DNA from: Sphingomonas sp. BT-65
GTDB lineage: Bacteria > Pseudomonadota > Alphaproteobacteria > Sphingomonadales > Sphingomonadaceae
Length of the DNA: 64,000 bases
NCBI RefSeq assembly: GCF_026107375.2
Contig: NZ_JAPCIA010000001.1
Location: 1,426,001-1,490,000, forward strand
Direction of reading: 5' to 3'
The position numbers were made by a program, and so were the translations under genes. Positions 17,582-27,027 of the stretch are shown one piece after another. Position 1 is the stretch's first letter, and the number at the start of each line of letters is the position of its first letter. Below the pieces are notes generated by a model. The model was not told where the DNA came from. It did no database searches and saw only the letters and a list, made by a program, of their open reading frames with translations.

Positions 17582-18708
17582 GCGAGACCAACGTCCGCCA
17601 GTTCACCGTCGGTATCGACGATGACGGCATCCGGCTCGATCGCTGGTTCAAGCGGCATCTGCCCGATACCAGCTTCAACGTCGTCTCGCGCTGGGCGCGC
17701 ACCGGCCAGCTCCGCGTCGACGGCGCGCGCGCCACGCCGGGCGATCGCATCCAGGCGGGGCAGGTGATCCGCGTCCCCCCGGCCGAACCCGTGCAGGCAA
17801 CGGCCGCAAAGCCCAAAAAGGCCCGCCCCCAGCTCACCCCCGAACAGATCGAGTTCGCCGAATCGATGGTCATCCACCGCGACGCACAGGCGATCGTGCT
17901 CAACAAGCCGCCCGGCCTCGCGACGCAGGGCGGCACCAAGACCCACGACCATGTCGACCAGCTGCTCGACGGCCTCTATTTCGACCTCGATACGCGGCCC
18001 AAGCTGGTCCACCGCCTCGACAAGGATACGTCGGGCGCGCTCGTCCTCGCCCGCACCGCCCGCGCCGCCGCCTATTTCTCGAAGAGCTTCTCCGGCCGCA
18101 CCGCGCGGAAGACCTATTGGGCGATCATCGTCGGCGTGCCGAGCATCGAGGACGGCTTCATCGACCTCCCGCTCGGCAAGCAGCCCGGCACCGGCGGCGA
18201 GAAGATGCAGGTCGATGAGAGAGAGGGCCAGCCCGCGCGCACCCGCTATCGCGTGATCGACCGCGCCGGCAACCGCGCCGCCTGGGTCGAGCTCCAGCCG
18301 CACACCGGTCGCACGCACCAGCTGCGCGTGCATATGGCGGCGATCGGCCACCCGATCGTCGGCGACGGCAAATATGGCCTGGCCGACGCGTTCCTCTCGG
18401 GCAGCATCTCCCGGAAAATGCACCTCCATGCCCGCCGCATCCGCATCGATCACCCGGACGGCGGCAAGCTCGACGTCACCGCCGACCTGCCCACCCATTT
18501 CGCCGAAACGCTCGCCAGCCTCGGCTTCGACATCGAGCGCGGCGACAACATGCCGCCCGACGAGAAGGCGCCGCTGACCCGCGAGCAGGAGAAGTCGCGC
18601 GCCAGGGCCCATGCCAAGACCGTGCGCAAGGAACGCCGCGGCGAGCGGCGCGGGCGGGGGGACAAGGCCGACAAGCCCGCAAAACCCGGGAAGCCAAAGA
18701 AGAAATGA
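17578..18708 (+). CDS. RluA-family 23S rRNA pseudouridine synthase (RluC-like)
   Basis: A 376-residue enzyme. The N-terminal S4 RNA-binding domain (about 15-65: IRLDRWFKRHLP) is followed by the catalytic domain with HRLDKDTSG, where Asp148 is the catalytic residue, and the GRTHQLRVH motif. The C-terminal 60 residues form a Lys/Arg-rich tail, common in sphingomonad members. RluC is the best guess among RluA, RluC and RluD types, but the target uridines cannot be read from the sequence. Confidence 0.92.
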   Translation: MSETNVRQFTVGIDDDGIRLDRWFKRHLPDTSFNVVSRWARTGQLRVDGARATPGDRIQAGQVIRVPPAEPVQATAAKPKKARPQLTPEQIEFAESMVIHRDAQAIVLNKPPGLATQGGTKTHDHVDQLLDGLYFDLDTRPKLVHRLDKDTSGALVLARTARAAAYFSKSFSGRTARKTYWAIIVGVPSIEDGFIDLPLGKQPGTGGEKMQVDEREGQPARTRYRVIDRAGNRAAWVELQPHTGRTHQLRVHMAAIGHPIVGDGKYGLADAFLSGSISRKMHLHARRIRIDHPDGGKLDVTADLPTHFAETLASLGFDIERGDNMPPDEKAPLTREQEKSRARAHAKTVRKERRGERRGRGDKADKPAKPGKPKKK

Positions 18709-18725
18709 GCTGGCCCTTCCTAATT

Positions 18726-18860
18726 CCTCCCCCTCCGGGGGAGGTGGCATCGCGCAGCGATGACGGAGGGGTCGCCGCGGAACGCGGCGGTGAACCGCCG
18801 CACCCCTCCACCACCGCCTACGGCGGCGGCCCCCCTCCCCTGAGCAAGCTCAGGGGAGGA
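18726..18860. repeat. Palindromic intergenic repeat (REP-like family A)
   Basis: Arms cctccccctccgggggagg at the left and cccctgagcaagctcagggg at the right flank inner hairpins (catcgcagcgatg; ccgcctacggcgg). It fills the gap between the pseudouridine synthase and the HAD phosphatase. The only GGAGG near the TTG start of the latter lies in the repeat edge, about 15 bases upstream. Confidence 0.8.
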
Positions 18861-18874
18861 ATTGGCTTCGTACC

Positions 18875-19534
18875 TTGAACCGCCTCGCCGTATTCGACTG
18901 CGACGGCACGCTCGTCGATTCGCAGGCCAATATCTGCCGCGCGATGGAGGCGTGCTTCGCCACCCACCGGCTCGACCCGCCCGGCCGCGATTCGATCCGC
19001 CGCATCGTCGGCCTCAGCCTCGTCCCGGCGATCGCCGCCCTGCTGCCCGATGCCGAGGCGCGCCAGCACGAGCTGATGGCCGAGGATTACAAGCGCGCCT
19101 TCCACGCGATGCGCACCGACCGCGCGCTCGATCCCGAGCCGCTGTTCGACGGCGTGGCGGAGGCGATCGCGGCGCTCGATGATGCCGGCTGGGTGCTCGG
19201 CGTCGCGACCGGCAAGTCCGACCGCGGCCTCGCGCTGATCCTCGAGCATCACGGTCTCGCCCATCGCTTCGTCACGCTCCAGACCGCCGACCGCCACCCC
19301 TCCAAGCCGCACCCGTCGATGCTCGAAGCCGCGATCGCCGAAGCCGGCGCCGCGCCGGAAACCACTGCGATGATCGGCGACACCAGCTTCGACATCGCGA
19401 TGGCGATCAATGCCGGCACGCATGCGGTCGGGGTTGCGTGGGGCTATCACGAGGCGCATGAATTGACGGCAGCCGGCGCGCATCGCGTCTCCACCGACGC
19501 TCGCGAGCTTCCGGTCCTGCTGGAGGCGTTATGA
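18875..19534 (+). CDS. HAD-IA family phosphatase (phosphoglycolate phosphatase-like)
   Basis: A 219-residue HAD hydrolase. Motif I FDCDGTLVDS carries the nucleophile Asp8 and acid/base Asp10; motif II is ATGKS; motif IV GDTSFDIAMA binds magnesium. The cap domain is of the small helical (subclass I) type. The TTG start at 18875 is required because no ATG or GTG fits before motif I. It is coupled to the next small membrane gene by an ATGA overlap. Substrate unknown; phosphoglycolate is one possibility. Confidence 0.9.
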   Translation: MNRLAVFDCDGTLVDSQANICRAMEACFATHRLDPPGRDSIRRIVGLSLVPAIAALLPDAEARQHELMAEDYKRAFHAMRTDRALDPEPLFDGVAEAIAALDDAGWVLGVATGKSDRGLALILEHHGLAHRFVTLQTADRHPSKPHPSMLEAAIAEAGAAPETTAMIGDTSFDIAMAINAGTHAVGVAWGYHEAHELTAAGAHRVSTDARELPVLLEAL

Positions 19535-19752
19535 CCGAGGATCCCGCCCGCAACCGCTATTTCACGATGGTGTTCGTCGAGATGCTGGCGGTCGCCGGCG
19601 CGGTGTTCGGCCTGGTGATCATGGCCAAGACGGACACGATGTGGCTGCGCATCCTCGGCGCCGCGATCCTGCTCTCGGGCCTCTACTGCATCGCCGTGGT
19701 TCCCCGCGCGATGGCGCGCCGTTGGCGCACCCCGCCCACGCCGGACCAGTAA
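19531..19752 (+). CDS. Small two-helix membrane protein, unknown function
   Basis: A 73-residue protein with an ATG overlapping the HAD stop and GGAGG just upstream. Two hydrophobic helices (about 13-32 and 37-57) are joined by a short polar turn (KTDTMW), followed by a basic tail. It sits between the phosphatase and ATP12 genes, spaced as in an operon. No domain was recognised; sphingomonads often carry such a small gene before ATP12. Confidence 0.7.
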   Translation: MTEDPARNRYFTMVFVEMLAVAGAVFGLVIMAKTDTMWLRILGAAILLSGLYCIAVVPRAMARRWRTPPTPDQ

Positions 19753-19755
19753 TTC

Positions 19756-20445
19756 ATGAAGCGTTTCTGGAAGGACGCCGCCGCCATCCCCGCGGCGAGG
19801 GGGCACGACATCCATCTCGACGGCAAGCCCGTCCGAACACCCGGCCGCGTGCCGCTCACTTTGCCCACCCCGGCCCTCGCGGAAGCGGTGGCCGAGGAAT
19901 GGCGCGCGGTCGGCGAGACGATCGATCCGCGCGCGATGCCGCTCACCGGCCTCGCCAATGCCGCGATCGATCGCATCGCGCCCGATCCCGCCGCCTTCGC
20001 CGCCGGCCTCGCCAAGTACGGCGAGAGCGACCTGCTCTGCTATCGCGCCGATCATCCGCTCGAGCTGCTGCTGCGCCAGCAGGCCGCCTGGGACCCGCTG
20101 CTCGACTGGGCGCGCGCCCGCTACGGCGTCGACCCGGTGACCACCACCGGCGTGATGCACCGCCCGCAATCGCCAGAGACGATCGGCAGGCTCGCCGACG
20201 TGGTCGCCACCCGCTCGCCCTTCGAGCTCGCCGCGCTCTCGCCGCTGATCACCATCACCGGCTCGCTGATCGCCGCGCTGGCACTGCTCGAAGGCTTTGC
20301 CGCACCCGACGACATCTGGTCCGCCGCCAATCTCGACGAGGACTGGCAGGCCGAGCATTGGGGCGAGGACGATCTCGCCCACAAGGCACGCGCCGCACGC
20401 CGCGCCGATTTCGACGCGGGCGCGCGGTTTCTGTCGTTACTCTGA
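19756..20445 (+). CDS. ATP12 family F1-ATPase assembly chaperone
   Basis: A 229-residue ATP12 homologue. In mitochondria ATP12 protects the F1 alpha subunit during assembly; alphaproteobacterial members are assumed to do the same. Diagnostic text includes MKRFWKDA at the N-terminus, LDGKPVRTP, LAEAVAEEWRA and ESDLLCYRAD. Full length for the family. Its 3' end overlaps that of the leftward membrane gene by nine bases. Confidence 0.93.
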   Translation: MKRFWKDAAAIPAARGHDIHLDGKPVRTPGRVPLTLPTPALAEAVAEEWRAVGETIDPRAMPLTGLANAAIDRIAPDPAAFAAGLAKYGESDLLCYRADHPLELLLRQQAAWDPLLDWARARYGVDPVTTTGVMHRPQSPETIGRLADVVATRSPFELAALSPLITITGSLIAALALLEGFAAPDDIWSAANLDEDWQAEHWGEDDLAHKARAARRADFDAGARFLSLL

Positions 20446-21021
20446 TGGCGCTTCCGGCGGCACCGTCGCCGCGACCACCGGCTTGGGCAACAGCCACGCG
20501 ATCACCGCGCCTGCCGCCAGCCACCCGGCGATCCCGCTGATCCACAGATAGACGAAATAGCCCCAGGGCGCGTGGTTGAAGATCGGCTGGCCGAGTTGGC
20601 TGTAGGTGGTGATCGCGACCGCGAACAGCCCGACGATCGTCAGCCGCCCGCCGAAGCTCATCCCCGCCGTCACCCGCGCCAGCGCGAACGCCAGCAGCAG
20701 CGCGCAGACGATACCCAGGATCAGACCGCCGATCAGCGCGCTCGTGTCCAGCACGGCGAACCCGCTATTGTTGAACAGCACCATCGCCACCGGACCGTGC
20801 CCATAGAGCTGCGTCCCTGTCGGCGTGTCGGGCCACGGGATCGGATAGGCGCCACTTCCGGTTGCTGCCAGCTGCTGCGCGAGCGTGGCCTGGATCGTCG
20901 CGCTCGCCGCGTCGCTGGCCTGACTGAGCGCGAGATATTTGAGCGGCGTGCCCCAGAAGATGAATCCGACGATCCACATGGCGATCCCGCCCAGCAGGCC
21001 GCCCAGAACAGCTCTCGGCAT
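20437..21021 (-). CDS. Multi-pass membrane protein, unknown function
   Basis: A 194-residue protein with an N-terminal helix containing GGLLGGIAMWIVGFIFWG, a polar extracytoplasmic loop (about 30-85) and three or four further helices (about 93-115, 122-142, 150-178). The overall pattern is like uncharacterised sphingomonad inner-membrane proteins. It is the last gene of the leftward run sspB-fumC-gmk and is convergent with ATP12. Confidence 0.75.
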   Translation of the reverse strand: MPRAVLGGLLGGIAMWIVGFIFWGTPLKYLALSQASDAASATIQATLAQQLAATGSGAYPIPWPDTPTGTQLYGHGPVAMVLFNNSGFAVLDTSALIGGLILGIVCALLLAFALARVTAGMSFGGRLTIVGLFAVAITTYSQLGQPIFNHAPWGYFVYLWISGIAGWLAAGAVIAWLLPKPVVAATVPPEAPSE

Positions 21022-21052
21022 TTCAGGTCTCCCCTAGTTCAGGGGAGGGAAG

Positions 21053-21727
21053 CTAGCGCGTCGCGAGCCCCATGGCGATGGCTTCTTCCTGCCGCTCGCG
21101 GATGAAGCCGATCAGCCCCGGCTTGCGCGAACGCTTCTCGCGCTCGGCCTGCAGGATGGTGTGCACCTTCTCGAAGCATGTATGGAGGTCGTCGTTGACC
21201 ACGACATAGTCATAACCGTCCCAGTGGCTGAGCTCGCGCTCCGCCCGCTTCATGCGGTACTGGATGACCTCTTCGCTGTCGGTATTGCGGTCGCGCAGCC
21301 GCTTCTCGAGCTCGGTGAGCGAGGGCGGCACGATGAACACGCGCACCACGTCCCCGCCCTCGAGCTGGAACAGCTGCTGCGCGCCCTGCCAGTCGACGTC
21401 GAACAGCACGTCCTGCCCCTCGCCCAGCATCTTCTTCACCGGCGCACGCGGCGTGCCGTAGCGATAGTTGAAGACGTGCGCCCATTCGAGGAATTCGTGG
21501 CGCGCGGCCATTTCCTTGAAGGTCTCGGTGCTCACGAAATGATATTCGCGCCCGTCCTGCTCGCCCTCGCGGATCGGGCGGGTAGTCGCGGAGATGGACA
21601 CGCCCATGCCGGGCTCCGCCTCGAGCAGCTTGCGCGCGATGGTCGACTTGCCCGCGCCGGAGGGCGAGGAGAGCACGAACAGCACCCCCCTGCGGTCGAA
21701 TTCGAACTTGGATTCGCGATGCGCCAT
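21053..21727 (-). CDS. gmk: Guanylate kinase
   Basis: A 224-residue enzyme making GDP from GMP and ATP. The P-loop SPSGAGKS is at residues 21-28; SATTRPIREGEQDGREYHF is the GMP-binding region and VLFDVDWQGAQQ follows. ATG 21727 was chosen because the family N-terminus begins just before the P-loop; the in-frame extension to 21880 reads through a large hairpin repeat and is not protein-like. Essential nucleotide metabolism. Confidence 0.96.
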   Translation of the reverse strand: MAHRESKFEFDRRGVLFVLSSPSGAGKSTIARKLLEAEPGMGVSISATTRPIREGEQDGREYHFVSTETFKEMAARHEFLEWAHVFNYRYGTPRAPVKKMLGEGQDVLFDVDWQGAQQLFQLEGGDVVRVFIVPPSLTELEKRLRDRNTDSEEVIQYRMKRAERELSHWDGYDYVVVNDDLHTCFEKVHTILQAEREKRSRKPGLIGFIRERQEEAIAMGLATR

Positions 21728-21776
21728 GCCCGCCATTGGCGCGGGCACGCCTTGTCCGTCAAGCGGCGGCGTTGCG

Positions 21777-21902
21777 GGGTCAGCAAAGCTGACCCGGCTG
21801 CGGTGCCGGCCCGCTCCCCCACCCAGCCACCCAACGCCAGTGTATTCTATGGGTGGCCGGGTGGGGGAGCGGGCCGGCACCGCGATTCAGCGCAGCTGAA
21901 TC
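21777..21902. repeat. Three-hairpin palindromic structure upstream of gmk
   Basis: A central inverted repeat has 33-base arms (21801-21833 and 21850-21882) that match except at one position, with a 16-base loop. It is flanked by two small hairpins of equal design, GGGTCAGC-aaa-GCTGACCC on the left and GATTCAGC-gca-GCTGAATC on the right. It lies between the small gene ending at 21909 and gmk, on the likely gmk transcript leader. Confidence 0.85.
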
Positions 21903-21908
21903 CGAACT

Positions 21909-22106
21909 CTAGCCCCGGCGCGACGCCTTGCGCCGGTCATAGACCTTCTTGGCGACATAGGCGCCGCCCAGCGCCAGCCCGATCGGCCCCAGCCGCCGCA
22001 GCGCGCTCGCCGCAACCCAGCCGATCGCCGCGCCCTTCACGCCACCACTGCCGTCGCGCCGATCGATATCGCGCCCGACGAGCGCACCGATAACCTTGCC
22101 GATCAT
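21909..22106 (-). CDS. Small membrane-associated protein, unknown function
   Basis: A 65-residue protein. ATG at 22106 is preceded by aaggaatcagg. The first helix (IGKVIGALVG) is followed by Asp/Arg-rich residues and a Gly/Ala hydrophobic stretch (GAAIGWVAASALRRLGPIGLALGGAYVAKKV), ending in a basic tail (RRKASRRG). It occurs directly after fumC on the same strand and may be cotranscribed. No family was assigned. Confidence 0.6.
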   Translation of the reverse strand: MIGKVIGALVGRDIDRRDGSGGVKGAAIGWVAASALRRLGPIGLALGGAYVAKKVYDRRKASRRG

Positions 22107-22135
22107 CCTGATTCCTTTAGCCTTTGTTCGGCCTA

Positions 22136-23536
22136 TCAACCCCGCGGCGCTGGCGGGGTTCCCACCATCGTCTCGGGCCGCACCACGCGGTCGAACGTCG
22201 CCTCGTCGACCAGCCCGAGCTTGAGCCCGGCCTCGCGCAACGTGAGCCCCTCGGCATGGGCGACCTTCGCGATCTTCGCGGCATTGTCGTAGCCGATCTC
22301 GGGCGCGAGCGCGGTGACCAGCATCAGCGAGCGTTCGACCAGCTCGGCGATGCGCGCCTCGTTCGCCTCGATTCCCTCGACGCAGCGTTCGGCGAAGCTG
22401 TCCATCCCCACCGCGAGCAGATGGATCGAGCGCAGCACCGCCGCGCCGATCAGCGGCTTGAACACGTTGAGCTCGAGATGCCCCTGCATGCCCCCCACGG
22501 TGACCGCGGCATGGTTGCCGATCACCTGCCCGGCGACCATCGTCAGCATCTCGCACTGGGTTGGATTGACCTTGCCCGGCATGATCGAGCTGCCCGGCTC
22601 GTTGGCCGGCAGCTCCAGCTCGCCGAGGCCCGAGCGCGGCCCCGACCCTAGCAGGCGAATATCATTGGCGATCTTGGTCAGCGCCACCGCCAAGGTGTTG
22701 AGCGCGCCCGAATAATGCACCAGCGGGTCGTTCGAGCCGAGCGCTTCGAAGCCGTTCTCGGCCGGCGTGAAGCCCATGCTCGTGATCTCGTTCAGCGCCG
22801 CGCAGAAGGCGCCGGCGAACCCTTCGGGCGCATTGAGCCCGGTTCCCACGGCCGTGCTGCCCTGCGCCAGCCGCATCAGGCCCTTGGCCGCCTCCTCGAT
22901 CCGCCGGTGACAGGCATAAAGCTGATAGGCGTAGCCCGAGAATTCCTGCCCAAGCGTGAGCGGCGTCGCATCCTGCAAATGCGTGCGGCCGATCTTGACG
23001 ATCCCCATCCACGCATCCGACTTGGCGCCGAGCGCGGCGTGGAGCCGGCGCAGCGCCGGAAACAGCCGCCAGGCGCCGGCGATGACCACGGCGATGTGCA
23101 GCGCGGTCGGGAAACTGTCGTTGGACGACTGGCTCATATTGACGTGGTCGTTGGGATGCACCGGCGACTTGCCGCCGCGCGTGCCGGTCAGCATCTCGTT
23201 GGCGCGGCCCGCGATCACCTCGTTGACGTTCATGTTGCTCTGGGTGCCGCTGCCGGTCTGCCAGATCACCAGCGGGAACTGGTCGTCATGCTTGCCCTCG
23301 GCGACCTCCTCCGCCGCCGCCTCGATCGCGTCGGCGAGTTTCCCGTCGAGCCCGTGCGCGCGGTTCACCCGCGCCGCGGCCTGCTTCACCAGCGCGAGCG
23401 CGTAGATGATCTCGATCGGCATGCGCTCGCGCGCGCCGAACGGGAAATTCTCGATGCTGCGTTGCGTCTGCGCGCCCCAATAGGCATCCGCCGGCACCTC
23501 GATCGCGCCGATCGAGTCGGTTTCGGTGCGGGTCAT
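22136..23536 (-). CDS. fumC: Class II fumarate hydratase
   Basis: A 466-residue iron-independent fumarase that hydrates fumarate to L-malate in the TCA cycle. The superfamily signature [11 protein letters not shown] is at about residues 313-323, with the active-site text [14 protein letters not shown] and [20 protein letters not shown] 23536 has GGAG nearby; the longer reading to 23587 passes through a palindromic repeat and is discarded. Part of the leftward run with sspB and gmk. Confidence 0.97.
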   Translation of the reverse strand: MTRTETDSIGAIEVPADAYWGAQTQRSIENFPFGARERMPIEIIYALALVKQAAARVNRAHGLDGKLADAIEAAAEEVAEGKHDDQFPLVIWQTGSGTQSNMNVNEVIAGRANEMLTGTRGGKSPVHPNDHVNMSQSSNDSFPTALHIAVVIAGAWRLFPALRRLHAALGAKSDAWMGIVKIGRTHLQDATPLTLGQEFSGYAYQLYACHRRIEEAAKGLMRLAQGSTAVGTGLNAPEGFAGAFCAALNEITSMGFTPAENGFEALGSNDPLVHYSGALNTLAVALTKIANDIRLLGSGPRSGLGELELPANEPGSSIMPGKVNPTQCEMLTMVAGQVIGNHAAVTVGGMQGHLELNVFKPLIGAAVLRSIHLLAVGMDSFAERCVEGIEANEARIAELVERSLMLVTALAPEIGYDNAAKIAKVAHAEGLTLREAGLKLGLVDEATFDRVVRPETMVGTPPAPRG

Positions 23537-23549
23537 GCTTTTCTCCGTC

Positions 23550-23569
23550 ATCCCAGCGGAAGCTGGGAT
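23550..23569. repeat. Short palindrome ATCCCAGC-ggaa-GCTGGGAT
   Basis: A perfect 8-base-pair hairpin with a GGAA loop in the fumC leader, resembling the widespread short intergenic repeat of this type. A second 8-base stem (23580-23587 with 23598-23605) overlaps the sspB stop codon. They could separate sspB and fumC expression. Confidence 0.7.
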
Positions 23570-23590
23570 CTCTGGCGGCAAGCGCAACCC

Positions 23591-24073
23591 TTATTTTTTG
23601 CGCTTGAAGTCCACCGCCACGACGTTCGACCCGTCCTCGACCGGCGTCACCGCGGGGCCGTCATTCTCGGCCTCCTCGTGCGGCTCGGGGCCGTCGGGGT
23701 CCTCGGCCGCCTGGAAGCGCAGCTCGAAATTCACCGCGGGATCATGGAATCCGGTGATCGCCGCGAACGGGATCACCAGCGTCGAGGGGATCTGGTTGAA
23801 GCTCAACCCGACCGAGAAGCGCTCCTCGTCCACCTTCAGGTCCCAGAAACGGTGCTGCAGGACGATCGTCATCTCGTCCGGGAAGCGCTCGATCAGCCGG
23901 TCGGGGATGTCCACGCCGGGCGCACGCGTCTTGAAGGTGATGTAGAAATGATGCGCCCCGGGCAGCGCACCGGTGGCCGCGACCTGGTCGAGCACGCGGC
24001 CGACCACGGCGCGCAGAGCCTCCTGCACGATCTCGTCATAGGGAATCAGGCTGTCGGGCACGCTACCACTCAT
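23591..24073 (-). CDS. sspB: SspB-type ClpXP adaptor
   Basis: A 160-residue adaptor that tethers ssrA-tagged or other substrates to ClpXP. The folded N-terminal domain (LIPYDEIVQEALRAVVGRVL to about 110) binds the tag, an acidic Pro/Glu linker follows, and the C-terminal VVAVDFKRKK fits the ClpX-binding tail of alphaproteobacterial SspB. ATG 24073 was preferred to the TTG at 24109 on family N-terminus; its ribosome site is weak. It is transcribed divergently from hisB. Confidence 0.9.
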   Translation of the reverse strand: MSGSVPDSLIPYDEIVQEALRAVVGRVLDQVAATGALPGAHHFYITFKTRAPGVDIPDRLIERFPDEMTIVLQHRFWDLKVDEERFSVGLSFNQIPSTLVIPFAAITGFHDPAVNFELRFQAAEDPDGPEPHEEAENDGPAVTPVEDGSNVVAVDFKRKK

Positions 24074-24176
24074 GTGCCCATTGCCTACAGGCCTTGGCGC
24101 ACTGGTCAAGATGAAGTGGGGCCCGGCATAGCTGCGCCATCATTGCATGCCTCTGTGACAGCGCTATGGAGCAGCC

Positions 24177-24764
24177 ATGCGTACCGCGACGATCAGCCGC
24201 AAGACCAGCGAGACCTCGGTCGACGTGACGGTCAATCTCGACGGCACCGGCAGCTATGCGATCTCGACCGGGATCGGCTTCTTCGATCACATGCTCGAGC
24301 AGCTCTCGCGCCACTCGCTGATCGATCTCGACGTCAAGACCGTCGGCGATCTCCATATCGACCAGCACCATACGGTCGAGGACACCGGCCTCGCGATCGG
24401 CGCTGCGATCGCCGAAGCACTGGGCGACAAGTGCGGTATCCGCCGCTACGCCGACGCGCTCTCGCCGATGGACGAGACGCTGACCCGCGTCGCGATCGAT
24501 ATCTCGGGCCGCCCCTTCCTCGTGTGGAAGACCGAATTCAGCCAGAAGCGGCTCGGCGAGATGGACACCGAGATGTTCGAGCATTGGTTCCACAGCTTCG
24601 CGCAGACCGCGGGCGTGACGCTGCACATCGAGACGCTCTACGGCCAGAACAACCACCATATCGCCGAGGCCGCATTCAAGGGCCTTGCCCGTGCGCTGCG
24701 TCAGGCGGTGGAGATCGACCCGCGCAAGGCCGACGCGATCCCCTCGACCAAGGGGACGCTGTGA
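24177..24764 (+). CDS. hisB: Imidazoleglycerol-phosphate dehydratase
   Basis: A 195-residue monofunctional HisB, the sixth step of histidine synthesis. The manganese-binding histidine motifs are visible: [31 protein letters not shown] and [12 protein letters not shown]. The ATG has GGAG six bases upstream. The stop overlaps the GTG start of hisH. It is the first gene of the local his group. Confidence 0.97.
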   Translation: MRTATISRKTSETSVDVTVNLDGTGSYAISTGIGFFDHMLEQLSRHSLIDLDVKTVGDLHIDQHHTVEDTGLAIGAAIAEALGDKCGIRRYADALSPMDETLTRVAIDISGRPFLVWKTEFSQKRLGEMDTEMFEHWFHSFAQTAGVTLHIETLYGQNNHHIAEAAFKGLARALRQAVEIDPRKADAIPSTKGTL

Positions 24765-25363
24765 CCTCGGTCGCGCTGATCGATTACGGCGCGGGCAACC
24801 TCCATTCGGTCCACAATGCGCTCAAGGCCGCCGGCGCGGCCAACGTCGCGATCACGGCTGATCCGGACGTGGTGGCGAAGGCGGATCGCATCGTCCTGCC
24901 CGGCGTCGGCGCGTTCGGCGCCTGCGCGGCGGGGTTGCGCGCGATTCCCGGCATGGTCGAGGCGCTCGACCAGCGCGTGCTGCGCGATGCGATCCCGTTC
25001 CTCGGCGTCTGCGTCGGGATGCAGCTGCTCGCGAAGACGGGCGAGGAACTCGGCACGCATCAGGGTCTGGGCTGGCTCGACGGCACTGTCCGCGAGCTGC
25101 CGGCCAACAACGTGCGCGTCCCCCATATGGGCTGGAACGACGTCATTCCCGTCGCGCCGCACCCGCTGATCGAGCCGGGCGAGGCCTATTTCCTCCACAG
25201 CTTCGCCTATGATGGCGAGGCGGTGCTCGCGACCACCGAGCATGGCGGTCCGGTCACCGCCGCGATCGGCCGCGACAATTTCGCCGGGGTGCAGTTCCAC
25301 CCCGAAAAGAGCCAGCTTTACGGCCTTGCGCTCCTCGAACGCTTCCTGAGGTGGCGCCCATGA
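24761..25363 (+). CDS. hisH: Imidazole glycerol phosphate synthase, glutaminase subunit
   Basis: A 200-residue class I glutamine amidotransferase that feeds ammonia to HisF. GTG start at 24761 overlaps hisB. The catalytic triad is visible as Cys84 (GVCVGMQLL), His180 and Glu182 (FHPEK). A reading frame open far upstream across fumC and sspB is antisense and not part of this gene. It overlaps hisA by four bases. Confidence 0.97.
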   Translation: MTSVALIDYGAGNLHSVHNALKAAGAANVAITADPDVVAKADRIVLPGVGAFGACAAGLRAIPGMVEALDQRVLRDAIPFLGVCVGMQLLAKTGEELGTHQGLGWLDGTVRELPANNVRVPHMGWNDVIPVAPHPLIEPGEAYFLHSFAYDGEAVLATTEHGGPVTAAIGRDNFAGVQFHPEKSQLYGLALLERFLRWRP

Positions 25364-26076
25364 TCGTCTTTCCCGCCATCGACTTGAAAGCCGGTCAGGT
25401 CGTCCGTCTCGCCGAGGGCGATATGACCCGCGCCACCGTCTATGGCGAGAACCCCGCCGCCCAGGCGGCCGCCTTCGCGAAGGCGGGCGCGACGCACCTC
25501 CACGTCGTCGACCTCGACGGCGCCTTCGCGGGCGAATCGATCAATGGTGTCGCCGTCGCGGCGATTATCGATCGCTTCCCGGGCAAGGTGCAGCTCGGCG
25601 GCGGCATTCGAAACCGTGCCTCGGTCGAGCGCTGGCTCGAGATCGGGGTGAGCCGCGTCGTGATCGGCACCGCCGCGCTCGACGACCCGGATTTCGTGCG
25701 CGAAGCAGCCGCCGCGCACCCGGGCCGGATCGTCGTCGCGGTCGACGCGCGCGACGGCTTCGTCGCGACCAAGGGCTGGGCCGACGTCTCCACCGTCCCG
25801 GTCGCCGAGCTCGGCCACCGCTTCGAGGATGCCGGAGTCGCCGCCCTGCTGTTCACCGATGTCGGCCGCGACGGGCTGCTCAAGGGCTGCAATGTCGAGG
25901 CGACCGTCGCCCTCGCCGCCGAGGTCTCGATCCCCGTGATCGCCAGCGGCGGCGTTGCGGACATTTCCGATATCCACGCGCTCGTGGGCAAGCCCGGCAT
26001 CGAAGGCGTCATCACCGGCCGCGCGCTCTACGACGGGCGGCTGGACTTGGCGGAAGCGCTGAGGGCGGCAGCGTGA
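25360..26076 (+). CDS. hisA: ProFAR isomerase
   Basis: A 238-residue TIM barrel that isomerises the fifth histidine intermediate. ATG 25360 overlaps the hisH stop (ATGA); the GTG nine bases upstream is less likely. Asp8 (PAIDLKAG) and the second catalytic-type Asp in VAVDARDG are present, as are the phosphate-binding GGGIRN and SGGVADI loops. It is separated from hisF by a palindromic repeat. Confidence 0.97.
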   Translation: MIVFPAIDLKAGQVVRLAEGDMTRATVYGENPAAQAAAFAKAGATHLHVVDLDGAFAGESINGVAVAAIIDRFPGKVQLGGGIRNRASVERWLEIGVSRVVIGTAALDDPDFVREAAAAHPGRIVVAVDARDGFVATKGWADVSTVPVAELGHRFEDAGVAALLFTDVGRDGLLKGCNVEATVALAAEVSIPVIASGGVADISDIHALVGKPGIEGVITGRALYDGRLDLAEALRAAA

Positions 26077-26092
26077 GCGGCAATTTCCAAAT

Positions 26093-26220
26093 CCTCCCCG
26101 GCACGGGGAGGGGGACCGCGCCCGCAGGGCGTGGTGGAGGGGGCCCGAGGCAAGCGAGTCGGGTGGGGAAGGCCCCCTCCGTCAGCGCTGCGCGCTGCCA
26201 CCTCCCCGTGCCGGGGAGGA
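26093..26220. repeat. Palindromic repeat between hisA and hisF (REP-like family A)
   Basis: About 128 bases with outer arms cctccccggcacggggagg and its counterpart at 26200-26219. The right edge ends in GGGGAGGA (26213-26220), seven bases before the TTG start of hisF, so the element itself supplies the ribosome-binding site. It could also reduce read-through from hisA. Confidence 0.85.
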
Positions 26221-26226
26221 TTTAGT

Positions 26227-26994
26227 TTGACCGTCCGCGCGCGCGTCATCCCCTGCCTCGACGTCGCCAATGGCCGCGTCGTCAAGGGTGTGAACTTCGT
26301 CAACCTGCGCGACGCCGGCGATCCGGTCGAGCAGGCGCGCGCCTATGACGCCGCCGGCGCGGACGAGCTCTGCTTCCTCGACATCACCGCCAGCCACGAG
26401 GCGCGCGGCACGATCATCGACGTGGTCCGCCGCACCGCCGAAGTTTGCTTCATGCCGGTCACCGTCGGCGGCGGGGTGCGCACCGCCGAAGACGCGCGCG
26501 CGCTGCTCCTCGCCGGGGCGGACAAGGTCGCGGTCAACTCCGCCGCCGTCACCCGGCCCGAGGTCGTCAGCGAAATCGCCGAGCGCTTCGGCAGCCAGTG
26601 CGTCGTCGCCTCGGTCGACGCCCGCCAGGTCGCGCCGGGCCGCTGGGAAGTCTTCACCCATGGCGGCCGCAAGCCCACCGGGATCGACGCCGTCGAGCAC
26701 GCGCTCAACCTCGCCAAACTGGGCGCAGGCGAACTCCTCCTCACCTCGATGGACCGCGACGGCACGCGCGACGGCTATGACCTCGAGCTGATCCGCACGA
26801 TCGCCGATCAGGTGACCGTCCCCGTCGTCGCCTCGGGCGGGGTCGGCAATCTCGATCACCTCGTCGCCGGCATCCGCGACGGCCATGCCAGCGCCGTGCT
26901 CGCCGCCTCGATCTTCCATTTCGGCGAAGCGAGCATCGCCGACGCCCATGCCGCCCTCGCCGCCGCTGGAATCCCGGTCCGCAGCCACGGTTAA
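26227..26994 (+). CDS. hisF: Imidazole glycerol phosphate synthase, cyclase subunit
   Basis: A 255-residue TIM-barrel partner of HisH. The TTG at 26227 gives the exact family N-terminus ([23 protein letters not shown]) with Asp12 as one catalytic acid; the other lies in SVDARQV. Phosphate-binding GGGVRT and SGGVGN loops are present. Readings that begin further upstream run through the palindromic repeat and are rejected. The ribosome site lies inside that repeat. Confidence 0.96.
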   Translation: MTVRARVIPCLDVANGRVVKGVNFVNLRDAGDPVEQARAYDAAGADELCFLDITASHEARGTIIDVVRRTAEVCFMPVTVGGGVRTAEDARALLLAGADKVAVNSAAVTRPEVVSEIAERFGSQCVVASVDARQVAPGRWEVFTHGGRKPTGIDAVEHALNLAKLGAGELLLTSMDRDGTRDGYDLELIRTIADQVTVPVVASGGVGNLDHLVAGIRDGHASAVLAASIFHFGEASIADAHAALAAAGIPVRSHG

Positions 26995-27027
26995 CGCTTT
27001 CGCAGCCGGACCGGCATAAACCGGCCC

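Noticed and set aside
22715..24760. Very long rightward open frame opposite fumC and sspB leading into hisH
   Set aside because: It is antisense to two clearly conserved genes, has no protein-like sequence before the GTG of hisH, and reflects high GC at third positions.
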